From Planctomycetaceae bacterium (GTDB lineage: Bacteria; Planctomycetota; Planctomycetia; Pirellulales; Pirellulaceae), in NCBI GenBank assembly GCA_007133715.1, contig SLMF01000322.1, forward strand, positions 1-6,519: a stretch of DNA of 6,519 bases, in the 5' to 3' direction. Both the position numbers and the translations under genes were made by a program. The notes beneath the pieces are model-generated. The model saw only the letters and a program-made list of their open reading frames with translations, searched no databases and had not been told where the DNA came from. Within the stretch, counting starts at the first letter, position 1. The number at the start of each line of letters is the position of its first letter. This document shows, piece by piece, positions 1 to 6,519 of the stretch.

Positions 1-1046
1 AAGACCCACAGGTGCCCGTGTTCATCGAGGGTCAGGCTGGGGTTGTCGTGCGGGTCGTCGACGCCCTGTTTGTCATGCACGATCGTCGGTTGCGGCACGA
101 CGCCTTGGCGATGGTCGTAGTAGGAGGCCATGGCCAGCAGATACCGTTCGCCGTCCCGGCTGCCGCCATACACGAAAAAGGTCTTGTCCACCTCGGGGGC
201 ATAGATGGCGATCGGGACGTGATTGGCCGTATAGGTTCCCAGCCCGCCCGAGTACTTGTCACCGTACTCCCGAAACTGTCCCAAGGTGAACCAGATACCG
301 CGGTAGCCATCGACTCGCTGGCGTGCGATCACCGGTTTCGCTTCGGTGCGATAGCTGGCTGGCGGTGCGTTTTCGAAGGCGCCTGCCCAGGTGGCTTCGT
401 CCAGCCCGGCGCGGGTCCACTGGGCGATTCGTCCCTCGGCCAGCGTCGGGTCGGAACACCCGCTGGCGATGCGAGCCGCCTGGTCGGCTGGCAGGGCCCG
501 GTTCCAGATTCGCACGTCCTCCAATTGGCCGTCCAGGATCCGCGTATCCGGTTCGAGCGCCCCCAGGAACAGTCGGGCCTCGCTGGCCGGGATCCGGCCG
601 GGTGCCCGGGTGGTGGCCACCAATTCGCCGTTGACGAACAGACGGATCTCTTCACCATCGTAGGTCCCCAGGTAATGCACCCAGGTATCGGCGGGCGGGG
701 CGGCCGTATTGGCATGCGTGTACCGGCCGTCCGCATATTCGACCAGCATCCGCACGCGGTCCTCGAACAGGTACAGGGTGAACAGTCCGCCTGCCGCCCC
801 GCGGTTCACGAAGATCTGGGAGCCGCGGGTGTGCCGCAAGTTGACCCAGGTGGCCAGGGTAAAGGCATCCAGGTCAAAGGCGGTCCCGTCGTCGACGACG
901 GCGTAGGTCGCCTCGCCGTCGAACGTCACGCCGGCGGTCGGCGGGGCCAGTTCGTCCGCCCCGACAGCCCGTAGCACCCAGCCGGACAGGAGGAGGGTCA
1001 TCGCCAGAACCGTGGCGGCACGGCAAAACAAAACGCGTCTCGTCAT
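1..1046 (-). CDS. Secreted LamG-domain plus BNR_4 propeller protein, C-terminus cut by window edge
   Basis: The reading frame stays open from ATG at 1046 to the left edge, giving 348 complete codons. AAGGAG (1055-1060) lies 8 nt before this ATG, which fixes the start. Residues 1-30 form a signal peptide (basic start, hydrophobic stretch ATVLAMTLLL, likely cleavage after AVGA before DE). Residues about 38-196 look like a concanavalin A-like Laminin_G_3 domain, with TLATWVNL, WVHYLGTYDG and LEDVRIWNRAL. From residue 245 (VDGYRGIWFTLGQ) a BNR_4-type propeller begins, with YYDH (His312) and DDPHDNP (His333). The same two histidines, 21 residues apart, occur in the upstream paralog and recall ulvan lyases of PL24/PL25, so a secreted polysaccharide lyase or binding protein is inferred. 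No sialidase FRIP motif is visible in the part seen. The gene starts 65 nt after the preceding gene and is probably co-transcribed with it. The catalytic Tyr/Arg region expected further along lies outside the window. Confidence 0.9.
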   Translation of the reverse strand, partial: MTRRVLFCRAATVLAMTLLLSGWVLRAVGADELAPPTAGVTFDGEATYAVVDDGTAFDLDAFTLATWVNLRHTRGSQIFVNRGAAGGLFTLYLFEDRVRMLVEYADGRYTHANTAAPPADTWVHYLGTYDGEEIRLFVNGELVATTRAPGRIPASEARLFLGALEPDTRILDGQLEDVRIWNRALPADQAARIASGCSDPTLAEGRIAQWTRAGLDEATWAGAFENAPPASYRTEAKPVIARQRVDGYRGIWFTLGQFREYGDKYSGGLGTYTANHVPIAIYAPEVDKTFFVYGGSRDGERYLLAMASYYDHRQGVVPQPTIVHDKQGVDDPHDNPSLTLDEHGHLWV

Positions 1047-1054
1047 CGTTGCTG

Positions 1055-1060
1055 CTCCTT
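1055..1060 (-). promoter_or_regulatory. Shine-Dalgarno of the LamG/BNR_4 gene
   Basis: Read on the minus strand this is AAGGAG, 8 nt upstream of the ATG at 1046, preceded by an A-rich run (T7 on the plus strand at 1059-1065). It decides the start codon of a gene whose end is not in the window. Confidence 0.8.
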
Positions 1061-1111
1061 TTTTTCGGGGGTTAGAATCCTGTGCCCGTGATCGTCAGCG
1101 GCGTCGACCGG

Positions 1112-3541
1112 TCACCACGTCGTTTCGGGCGCGGGCGGCTCCGGCGGGTCCAACAGGATCGGTTCCGCTTCGTCCTCCGCCATCGTATACGGTAACTGGT
1201 ACACCCGCTGGCCTGTGGAATCGGTGAAGAACAGCCGCGAGATGGAGAACTGGCTGGAATCGCCATCCGCCCAGATGCCGAACAGCGGATCGACCGGGTT
1301 GTGCGGCCGCCGCAGGTAGCTGTGATTCTGGGGGCTGTTGCGAGTCACCGCCCGGTCGAACTGCCAGGTTTCGCCCCGGTCCTGCGACACCCAGCGACCG
1401 ACCTCACCGCCGGTGAAATAAGGTTGCGGGCCGGGCAGCGCCGGGCCGATCAGGCTCCAGCAATCGCCGTCCAAGTACAGGCTGCCCATGTCGTAGTTAT
1501 GGTCCGATTCCGTGATCGTGCGGGTCCGCCACGCCTCGCCCGTCCAGCGGGTGATTTCCCATTTCCGCGGATCATTCGCCGGGCCCGGCTGATAACCGCC
1601 GCTGGACACGCCCAGGATCACCGGATGCCCCTGTTCGTCGAACAGCAGCTTGGTGATGTAGAACAATCGCCCCTGCGACTCGTAATCCACCACCAGGGCC
1701 GGGTTTTGGATTTCGTCCAGCGGGGTTGTCAGCGGTTGCCCATCCACCGTGGTCCAGGTTTCACCAAAGTCGCCGGTTTCCATATAGTAGATGTTCGTGC
1801 GCCGATCGACGCTGCCGCCGGGATGGTAATTGAAGGCCGTACCGACCCGGTTCCCCTGCTGGCGACTGACCTGGTAATGGCCGCCGAATCCGGCCAGTTT
1901 GTTCAAGTCCCGGGCGGGATGCTCGGTCCAATCCGTGCCGTCGCGGCTGGTCTCCCAATACAGCTCCCTGCCGCGGGTGTACAGCGTCAGCAGGTGCAGG
2001 AACCCGCGCTGGGGCTGGTACCAGACCTGCGAATAGGTTTGTTCTCGTGAGATGATCTTGTCGAACGCGGCGACCGAGTACGGTTCGGTACTGCGGAAGA
2101 TCTGGCCCGGCCGCCCCCGGCCCCGGCCGGCGATGAAAATCCACACGTGTCCCTGATCGTCCAACGCCAGGCTGGGATTGTCATGCGGATCGTCGATGCC
2201 ACGCTGGTCCCGCACGATCGTCGGCCGCGGTACGCGATGCCGCCGGTGATCATAGTACGAAGCCATGACCAGCAGGTACCGTTCTTCCGGGCCCGTGGTG
2301 CCCCCGTAAACGAAAAAGGTCTTCTCGACCTCGGGGGCGTGGATTGCCATCGGGGTCAGCGTGTGGCTGAAGCAGAAAGCCAGTCCGCCCGAATACTTGT
2401 CGCCGTACTCACCCGTCATCTGCCCCAAGGTGAACCAGATCCCTCGATAGCCGTCGACCTGGTTTTGGAACGTGTAGAAGCGCAGTTCCTGTTCGGTTGT
2501 CCCCCGCGAGTTTTCCGCCCGGACCAGGGCGCGATACGAGGTGTTGGGAGCGAACCCGGACAGCGTCACCGTGCGGGCTTCTGGCGGACCGGCGATTTCC
2601 AACCGGTCGGTGACGTCGGCGTCATTCAACCCCATGCGAATCGCATCCGGCTCGAGGGGCCGATCCGAAGTGATTTGAAACTGCAGCGGCTGCTCCGGAT
2701 CCAGAATGCCGCCGAGCCGCTCCGGAGCCAGCAGGGCCACGGCGGGCGGGCCCGGAACGGTGGTGATTTGCAGATTGGCCAATTCGGCATAATCGCCCGC
2801 TTGGCCGCGAATGCTGCCGATCCGTAGCCGCCCGAAGGCCGTGCCCGGAGGAAATGAGTTCCGCCAGCCCAATCGCTGGCCCACCTGCTGGCCATCGATC
2901 CAGACATCGAACGTGTTCGCATCCAGATCATGAACCAGCCGGTAATGATGCCATTCGTCATCCAAATCAGCCAAGTCGTGGTAGTCGCCGTCGAAATAGG
3001 AGAGTTTCCCCGGCTCATGCCCCCAGATCAGCACCGAAGCCTGCTGGCCAGCCTCGGTCTGGCCTGGCCGCAGCAGGAACAGGTCGAGCGTACGGGAGTC
3101 GGCGGTGGAAACCCGCGCATCGAACGAGAGGGTCAGGCGTCGATGAGCGGCGGGGGGAAAGTCCAACAGATCGGCGTCCGTGGGCTGCTGGCCCGTCTGG
3201 TATCGGCGGAACACGCGGGGGAAGCGGTCGTCCTGCAGATCGACGAGCTGTGCCGGCCGCGCGGTGCCCGTCGCGGGAATCCAATGGCCGCCCCCCTGCG
3301 AGACCGCGGTCAAGTCGCCCGGGGCATAGGCCGTCGTATCGGCGAAGCCCTCCGCATCGAACAGCACCACCCGTTCGTCAGCCCCGGCCGAGGGCGCCAG
3401 CAGCAGGACCAGCAGCAGCCAGCCGGTGCCAGAGCGGCAGGCCCGGGCTGGAGAGGCAGCCGGAAGGAACGCGGGCCGCAATTCCGACGTGACGGCACAG
3501 GCCACATCCCGGACGGCTCGGAAATCACAGGAAAATCTCAT
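1112..3541 (-). CDS. Secreted lectin/Ig-like/BNR_4 beta-propeller protein, ulvan-lyase-like
   Basis: 809 residues. I chose ATG at 3541 because AGGGAG (3549-3554) sits 7 nt upstream; an in-frame TTG at 3547 is too close to it. A long N-region precedes a hydrophobic core (WLLLVLLLAPS, residues 41-51) with probable cleavage after AGA, before D55. Residues about 56-260 look like a concanavalin A-like lectin domain (WHHYRLVHD, FDVWIDGQ). Residues about 266-358 look Ig- or Fn3-like. Residues 362-788 form a BNR_4-type propeller opening with VDGYRGIWFTLGQ. Asp-box-like motifs are TSRDGTDW (531-538), TGDFGETW (589-596) and SQDRGETW (719-726). A proline-rich tail ends the protein. His432 (YYDH) and His453 (DPHDNP) are 21 apart, which resembles the catalytic pair I recall for PL24 ulvan lyases; TYSQ and RGRELYW further on are candidate Tyr/Arg sites. 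Secreted lyase activity on an acidic polysaccharide is inferred; a non-catalytic binding role is possible. The paralog at 1046-1 follows after 65 nt. Confidence 0.93.
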   Translation of the reverse strand: MRFSCDFRAVRDVACAVTSELRPAFLPAASPARACRSGTGWLLLVLLLAPSAGADERVVLFDAEGFADTTAYAPGDLTAVSQGGGHWIPATGTARPAQLVDLQDDRFPRVFRRYQTGQQPTDADLLDFPPAAHRRLTLSFDARVSTADSRTLDLFLLRPGQTEAGQQASVLIWGHEPGKLSYFDGDYHDLADLDDEWHHYRLVHDLDANTFDVWIDGQQVGQRLGWRNSFPPGTAFGRLRIGSIRGQAGDYAELANLQITTVPGPPAVALLAPERLGGILDPEQPLQFQITSDRPLEPDAIRMGLNDADVTDRLEIAGPPEARTVTLSGFAPNTSYRALVRAENSRGTTEQELRFYTFQNQVDGYRGIWFTLGQMTGEYGDKYSGGLAFCFSHTLTPMAIHAPEVEKTFFVYGGTTGPEERYLLVMASYYDHRRHRVPRPTIVRDQRGIDDPHDNPSLALDDQGHVWIFIAGRGRGRPGQIFRSTEPYSVAAFDKIISREQTYSQVWYQPQRGFLHLLTLYTRGRELYWETSRDGTDWTEHPARDLNKLAGFGGHYQVSRQQGNRVGTAFNYHPGGSVDRRTNIYYMETGDFGETWTTVDGQPLTTPLDEIQNPALVVDYESQGRLFYITKLLFDEQGHPVILGVSSGGYQPGPANDPRKWEITRWTGEAWRTRTITESDHNYDMGSLYLDGDCWSLIGPALPGPQPYFTGGEVGRWVSQDRGETWQFDRAVTRNSPQNHSYLRRPHNPVDPLFGIWADGDSSQFSISRLFFTDSTGQRVYQLPYTMAEDEAEPILLDPPEPPAPETTW

Positions 3542-3548
3542 GTTCAAG

Positions 3549-3554
3549 CTCCCT
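3549..3554 (-). promoter_or_regulatory. Shine-Dalgarno deciding the start of the 809-residue gene
   Basis: AGGGAG on the minus strand, 7 nt before ATG at 3541. The in-frame TTG at 3547 lies one base from it, so a start six bases further upstream is unlikely. Confidence 0.75.
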
Positions 3555-3711
3555 TTGCAGGACGGAAATTCGGGCTCATCGGACCCTCCCCGTCGGACAG
3601 GAAAGATCCGTCAACCCGTGCCTTCTGCCGCGGGCCGCAATTCTGTACGACTCGACCAACTGGGGCCACCAACCAAGATAACCTACGGCACGCGGCAGTT
3701 CACCCCCCCGC

Positions 3712-4141
3712 TCACGGGGCATCCCAGAACTCCACCTCCGCAGGCTGGGCGTATTCCTGGTCCATCGTGTAGGGAAGCTGCCAAACCCGATCGCCCTCGC
3801 GATTGGTGAAGTACAGGTAGGAGCAGGTAAAGGTATACCAGTTGCCGTCGGCCCACATGGCGTAAAAACCGGGGTCGGCGTCGACCGGCCGGCGGATGTA
3901 ACTGTGATTGCGGGGGCTGTTGCGGGTTACGTCCCGAACGGCGGTCCACGTCCGCCCCCGGTCTTCGCTGAGCCACGAACGCACCTCGCCCCCCGTGCCC
4001 CAGCGTTGCGGGCCGGGTTCACTCGGACCGATAAAACGCCACTGCTGCCGACCCTCCGGGAGAAAACAGGAACCCCGCCAGAACGATCGCAAGCAAGGGT
4101 CGAGAAGGGGCGAGGCGGAACGGGCGGGGGAGTAACATCAT
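3712..4141 (-). pseudogene. Collapsed third propeller paralog: signal peptide plus last propeller segment, out of frame
   Basis: Two pieces of one gene lie back to back in different frames. From ATG at 4141 (a second ATG follows directly) a typical signal peptide is encoded, with MMLLPRPFRL then LLAIVLAGFLFSPGGSAA; this frame stops at 4019-4021 after 40 residues. In another frame, shifted by one base, the sequence from about 4060 down to TGA at 3712-3714 encodes the C-terminal end of a BNR_4 protein. It has WRFIGPSEPGPQ, the Asp box SEDRGRTW, NSPRNHSYIRRP, MWADGN and WQLPYTMDQE, matching LIGPALPGPQ, SQDRGETW, NSPQNHSYLRRP, IWADGD and YQLPYTMAED in the intact 809-residue neighbour. The entire lectin region and most of the propeller are missing, so a large internal deletion plus frameshift is inferred. 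No good Shine-Dalgarno precedes 4141. A short expressed secreted peptide cannot be ruled out, but a full propeller cannot form. Confidence 0.8.
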
Positions 4142-4196
4142 GGTGGCTGAGATCGGGAAGGCTGCGGCAACACAAAGGTTTCGAAAGCCCGCATCC

Positions 4197-4232
4197 CCGC
4201 CGATCGCAACCTCCGGTGGCCACGATCGGCGG
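4197..4232 (-). terminator. GC-rich hairpin after the DUF1559 gene, possible terminator or mRNA-stability stem
   Basis: CCGCCGATCG (4197-4206) and CGATCGGCGG (4223-4232) form a perfect 10-bp inverted repeat around a 16-nt loop. It begins 16 bases past the DUF1559 stop codon in the direction of transcription. No clear U-tract follows on the minus strand (GATGCGGGCTTTCG), so it is not a classical intrinsic terminator. It may protect the 3' end of the lipoprotein-DUF1559 message or partly terminate it. Confidence 0.45.
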
Positions 4233-4248
4233 CTGGAGCGCCGGATGG

Positions 4249-5202
<954 letters not shown>

Positions 5203-5207
5203 CACTC

Positions 5208-5213
5208 ACCTCC
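5208..5213 (-). promoter_or_regulatory. Strong Shine-Dalgarno of the DUF1559 gene
   Basis: GGAGGT on the minus strand, followed by GA, a near-perfect anti-SD complement 5 nt before ATG at 5202. It argues against GTG at 5205 as start and suggests efficient translation. Confidence 0.8.
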
Positions 5214-5249
5214 CGTCGAACAATAAAATGGTGCGTTCAACTCCCTCGT

Positions 5250-5257
5250 CCCCCCCC
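5250..5257 (-). repeat. G8 homopolymer just after the lipoprotein stop codon
   Basis: Eight C on the plus strand, five bases downstream of the TAG at 5263-5265 in the 60-nt spacer before DUF1559. The context TAACCGGGGGGGG echoes TACCGGGGGGGGG inside the gene. Confidence 0.85.
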
Positions 5258-5262
5258 GGTTA

Positions 5263-5667
5263 CTACGAGGTGAGTTCGAAATTGTGCGATTCGCCGTCGT
5301 CGGTCACCGTGATTTCCACCCCCCCCCGGTACTTATCGGGAACACGATCGATCCGCTCAGGGTAGGGGGCACCTCCCTCCGACTCGTCCGTCAGCATCTT
5401 GCCGGTCTCTTCCATCACTTGGAACTGAACCATCGTGCGACCCGTGTGCACGCGGCGCGCGCGATACTCGCCGTTGCGGATCTCGGCCGTTACGACCGAT
5501 CCCGCTTCCAATTCTAGCGGCGTAAAGCTGATGGTCCCGTCGGCTACGGGCGTGCCGTCGATCGCCACCGTTCCTTCCACCGTGGTGGTGGGCGCGAACG
5601 AGCCACCACACCCACATCCCAGCACAAAAACGAGCCCTGCGATCAGAACTCCCGAGCATCGAAGCAT
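5263..5667 (-). CDS. Small planctomycete lipoprotein, transthyretin/carboxypeptidase-regulatory-like
   Basis: 134 residues from ATG at 5667; AGGA (5676-5679) is 8 nt upstream. The frame stays open further upstream, but that part has no lipoprotein-like character and would place the signal peptide internally. Residues 1-17 are a lipoprotein signal with lipobox VLGC and lipidated Cys18, followed by a Gly/Cys-rich linker. From residue 30 comes a compact beta-rich domain, VEGTVAIDGTPVADGTISFTP, as in transthyretin-like or carboxypeptidase regulatory-like folds. The C-terminal VPDKY (109-113) followed by VEITVTDDGESHNFEL resembles the IP-x-KY ending common in small planctomycete lipoproteins beside DUF1559 genes. 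It is probably anchored in a membrane facing the periplasm. It is the first gene of the run, 60 nt ahead of DUF1559. A run of nine G (5319-5327) encodes R114-G-G near the end, a possible slippage site. Its function is unknown. Confidence 0.88.
   Translation of the reverse strand: MLRCSGVLIAGLVFVLGCGCGGSFAPTTTVEGTVAIDGTPVADGTISFTPLELEAGSVVTAEIRNGEYRARRVHTGRTMVQFQVMEETGKMLTDESEGGAPYPERIDRVPDKYRGGVEITVTDDGESHNFELTS
5319..5327 (-). repeat. G9 homopolymer inside the lipoprotein gene
   Basis: Nine consecutive C on the plus strand (G on the coding strand) span codons 114-117 of the lipoprotein. A change of one base would alter the last ~18 residues, including the conserved C-terminal strand. Confidence 0.9.
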
Positions 5668-5834
5668 CAGCCGATTCCTAACAAGAAGAAGAGAACAATT
5701 GCCGTCATTTTGGGGTACGTAACTTGCGTCAGGATTCCCGGACGATTTGCCAACCCGGGCCATCTCCGCAGCGACCACCACAAAAACGTCCCGCTTGCTT
5801 TCAAAGCGACAAAAACGTGTTGGTTCCTATGTTC

Positions 5835-5863
5835 AAGGTAGTGGGGAAAGCCCAAACCGTCAA
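5835..5863 (-). promoter_or_regulatory. Candidate sigma70-type promoter for the lipoprotein-DUF1559 unit
   Basis: On the minus strand TTGACG (5863-5858) is followed by a 17-nt spacer and TACCTT (5840-5835). The -35 matches consensus well and the -10 only weakly (3 of 6). It would give a leader of about 160 nt before ATG at 5667. It is the best-spaced candidate I found, but planctomycete promoters are poorly conserved. Confidence 0.3.
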
Positions 5864-6043
5864 GATATAGAATGATTGGCCCCTTCATCGGACGGACCGG
5901 CCATCTGCTTGCTCCACAAGTGCCGCGACTCGCAATTGACGGTACAGGCCCCACGAAACGCCGGATAGAAGCCACCCTCACGGAAGGCATTAAATTAGCT
6001 CGAAGGGGTTGTATTCTTTCCTTTTGTACTACGAACGTGGTAA

Positions 6044-6067
6044 GTAGATACCTATCTTAGGTAGATA
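6044..6067. repeat. Short nested direct and inverted repeat, operator-like
   Basis: GTAGATA occurs at 6044-6050 and again at 6061-6067. Between and overlapping them TACCTA (6049-6054) and TAGGTA (6058-6063) form a perfect 6-bp inverted repeat with a 3-nt centre. The size fits a dimeric regulator site, but no gene next to it would obviously use it. Confidence 0.35.
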
Positions 6068-6161
6068 TTGTTCTGCAAATGAGGAACCTGGCCATTCTTG
6101 GGTTCGGTGAGTTATACCGCGCGCGGAAGAGATTGGCACGTGACTGCCCGGCGTGATTGCA

Positions 6162-6178
6162 CAAGTCTCAGGGTGAAT
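6162..6178. repeat. 17-base direct repeat, copy 1
   Basis: CAAGTCTCAGGGTGAAT, repeated with one mismatch at 6374-6390. It lies 25 bases left of the first G/C hairpin. Confidence 0.7.
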
Positions 6179-6203
6179 ATGCTGAGTCTTTGGCACATCT
6201 CCT

Positions 6204-6237
6204 CCCCCCCTGTACTTAGGGGGGGCAGGGGGGGGGG
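6204..6237. repeat. C7/G7 hairpin followed by a G10 tract
   Basis: Seven C (6204-6210), the loop TGTACTTA, seven G (6219-6225), CA, then ten G (6228-6237). The C and G runs can pair as a perfect 7-bp stem, and the G7-CA-G10 stretch could alternatively fold as a G-quadruplex. It resembles short G/C-rich palindromic intergenic elements seen as dispersed repeats in some bacterial genomes; that link is inference. Confidence 0.65.
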
Positions 6238-6329
6238 TCGGCGATGAAATCTCGCTCCGAAGGCGCAGCATTGCCGATTTGCATCGGTCTTTCATGGCTG
6301 CCCAGTGATCAAAGCTTGAAATCGGGAAC

Positions 6330-6358
6330 CTCCCTGTAGTTACCCCGAGTACAGGGGG
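6330..6358. repeat. Second hairpin with CCCTGTA core
   Basis: CTCCCTGTA (6330-6338) pairs with TACAGGGGG (6350-6358), nine pairs including one T-G wobble. Its CCCTGTA arm also occurs in the first hairpin (CCCTGTACTTA), which suggests two diverged members of one repeat family. Confidence 0.5.
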
Positions 6359-6373
6359 ACAGGAGATAGATGC

Positions 6374-6390
6374 CAAGTCTCAGAGTGAAT
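6374..6390. repeat. 17-base direct repeat, copy 2
   Basis: CAAGTCTCAGAGTGAAT, 16 of 17 bases identical to the copy at 6162-6178 and in the same orientation, 212 bases away. It lies 17 bases right of the second hairpin. Confidence 0.7.
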
Positions 6391-6519
6391 GGGTGAAAAA
6401 CCGACCATCGCCACCGACTAGTGCCGCAAATCACAATGGACGTTACATAAAACCCATAAGAGGGAACAAAATAGCTCGAACAATATGTACTGCATCAGTT
6501 CGTAGGTTGGGCATTCCTG

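Larger units (their letters stand above)
5668..6519. other. Gene-free region of ~850 bases with degenerate repeats
   Basis: Short open frames here (for example 6376-6029 minus and 5872-6060 plus) lack Shine-Dalgarno sites, recognisable motifs or a coding-like composition; the minus one merely translates poly-C/G tracts as PTPPPAPP. Base composition is less GC-rich than in the genes to the left. The stretch holds a candidate promoter, two G/C hairpins, a 17-base direct repeat, and a short operator-like inverted repeat, listed separately. I see no tRNA, transposase or conserved RNA. Confidence 0.65.

Noticed and set aside
12..974. Long open frame on the plus strand (320 codons)
   Set aside because: It is antisense to the LamG/BNR_4 gene, whose frame shows a signal peptide, domain motifs and a Shine-Dalgarno. 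The plus-strand translation has no motifs and reflects GC-rich codon bias.
1112..3541. Sialidase (GH33) assignment suggested by Asp-box motifs
   Set aside because: There is no FRIP arginine motif or arginine triad context, and the YRGIWF ... YYDH ... DPHDNP pattern fits BNR_4/ulvan-lyase-like propellers better.
2930..3772. Plus-strand open frame of 280 codons, with other plus frames at 1301-2050, 2147-2827 and 2854-3492
   Set aside because: All lie antisense to the 809-residue gene, and the first also runs across the spacer beyond it. They have no recognisable domains, and the minus-strand protein explains this DNA fully.
5704..5735. ECF-sigma-like promoter (GGAAT ... CGTA) on the minus strand upstream of the lipoprotein
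   Set aside because: The spacing of about 14 nt between the boxes is shorter than the usual 15-17, and the -10 box is only partial; the TTGACG site further upstream is better spaced.
5668..5781. Longer version of the lipoprotein starting at 5781
   Set aside because: It would bury the lipobox signal 38 residues inside the protein. ATG at 5667 has a properly spaced AGGA and gives a normal lipoprotein start.
6029..6376. Minus-strand frame of 115 codons in the gene-free region
   Set aside because: It reads through the C/G hairpin tracts (PTPPPAPP), has no Shine-Dalgarno or domain, and looks like repeat DNA translated by chance.

Overview
The window looks like Planctomycetes DNA (Pirellulales/Rhodopirellula type). 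The main grounds are a DUF1559 pilin-like protein, a small planctomycete-style lipoprotein ending in a V/IP-x-KY motif, and secreted proteins that join a lectin-like module to a BNR_4 beta-propeller. Coding DNA is GC-rich. The gene-free right end is visibly less GC-rich. The assignment comes from gene families and was not checked by any search.

All convincing genes lie on the minus strand and are read from right to left. They are a 134-residue lipoprotein (5667-5263), a 317-residue DUF1559 protein (5202-4249), a broken remnant of a third propeller gene (4141-3712), an intact 809-residue lectin/Ig-like/BNR_4 protein (3541-1112), and a LamG/BNR_4 protein (1046 to the left edge, C-terminus outside the window). 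Gaps between intact neighbours are about 60-65 nt and every intact gene has a good Shine-Dalgarno, so the pairs lipoprotein-DUF1559 and propeller-propeller look co-transcribed. A GC-rich hairpin follows DUF1559 and may separate or modulate the two halves. A candidate sigma70-type promoter lies about 170 nt upstream of the lipoprotein.

The two intact propeller proteins share about 70% identity by eye over the first ~105 propeller residues but carry different N-terminal lectin-like modules. Both keep a histidine pair (YYDH ... DPHDNP, 21 residues apart) that resembles, from memory, the catalytic histidines of ulvan lyases of families PL24/PL25. The likely theme is secreted binding and cleavage of an acidic (algal?) polysaccharide, with the DUF1559 pseudopilin and the lipoprotein as surface or envelope partners. 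The substrate is inference.

The right ~850 bases (5668-6519) hold no convincing gene. They contain two G/C-rich hairpins sharing a CCCTGTA core, a 17-base direct repeat, a small operator-like inverted repeat, and a long G-tract pair, which suggests degenerate dispersed repeats. I see no phage, CRISPR, transposase, tRNA or rRNA. The most unusual points are the collapsed third paralog, the N-terminal module difference in the tandem lyase-like genes, and long G homopolymers at gene 3' ends.
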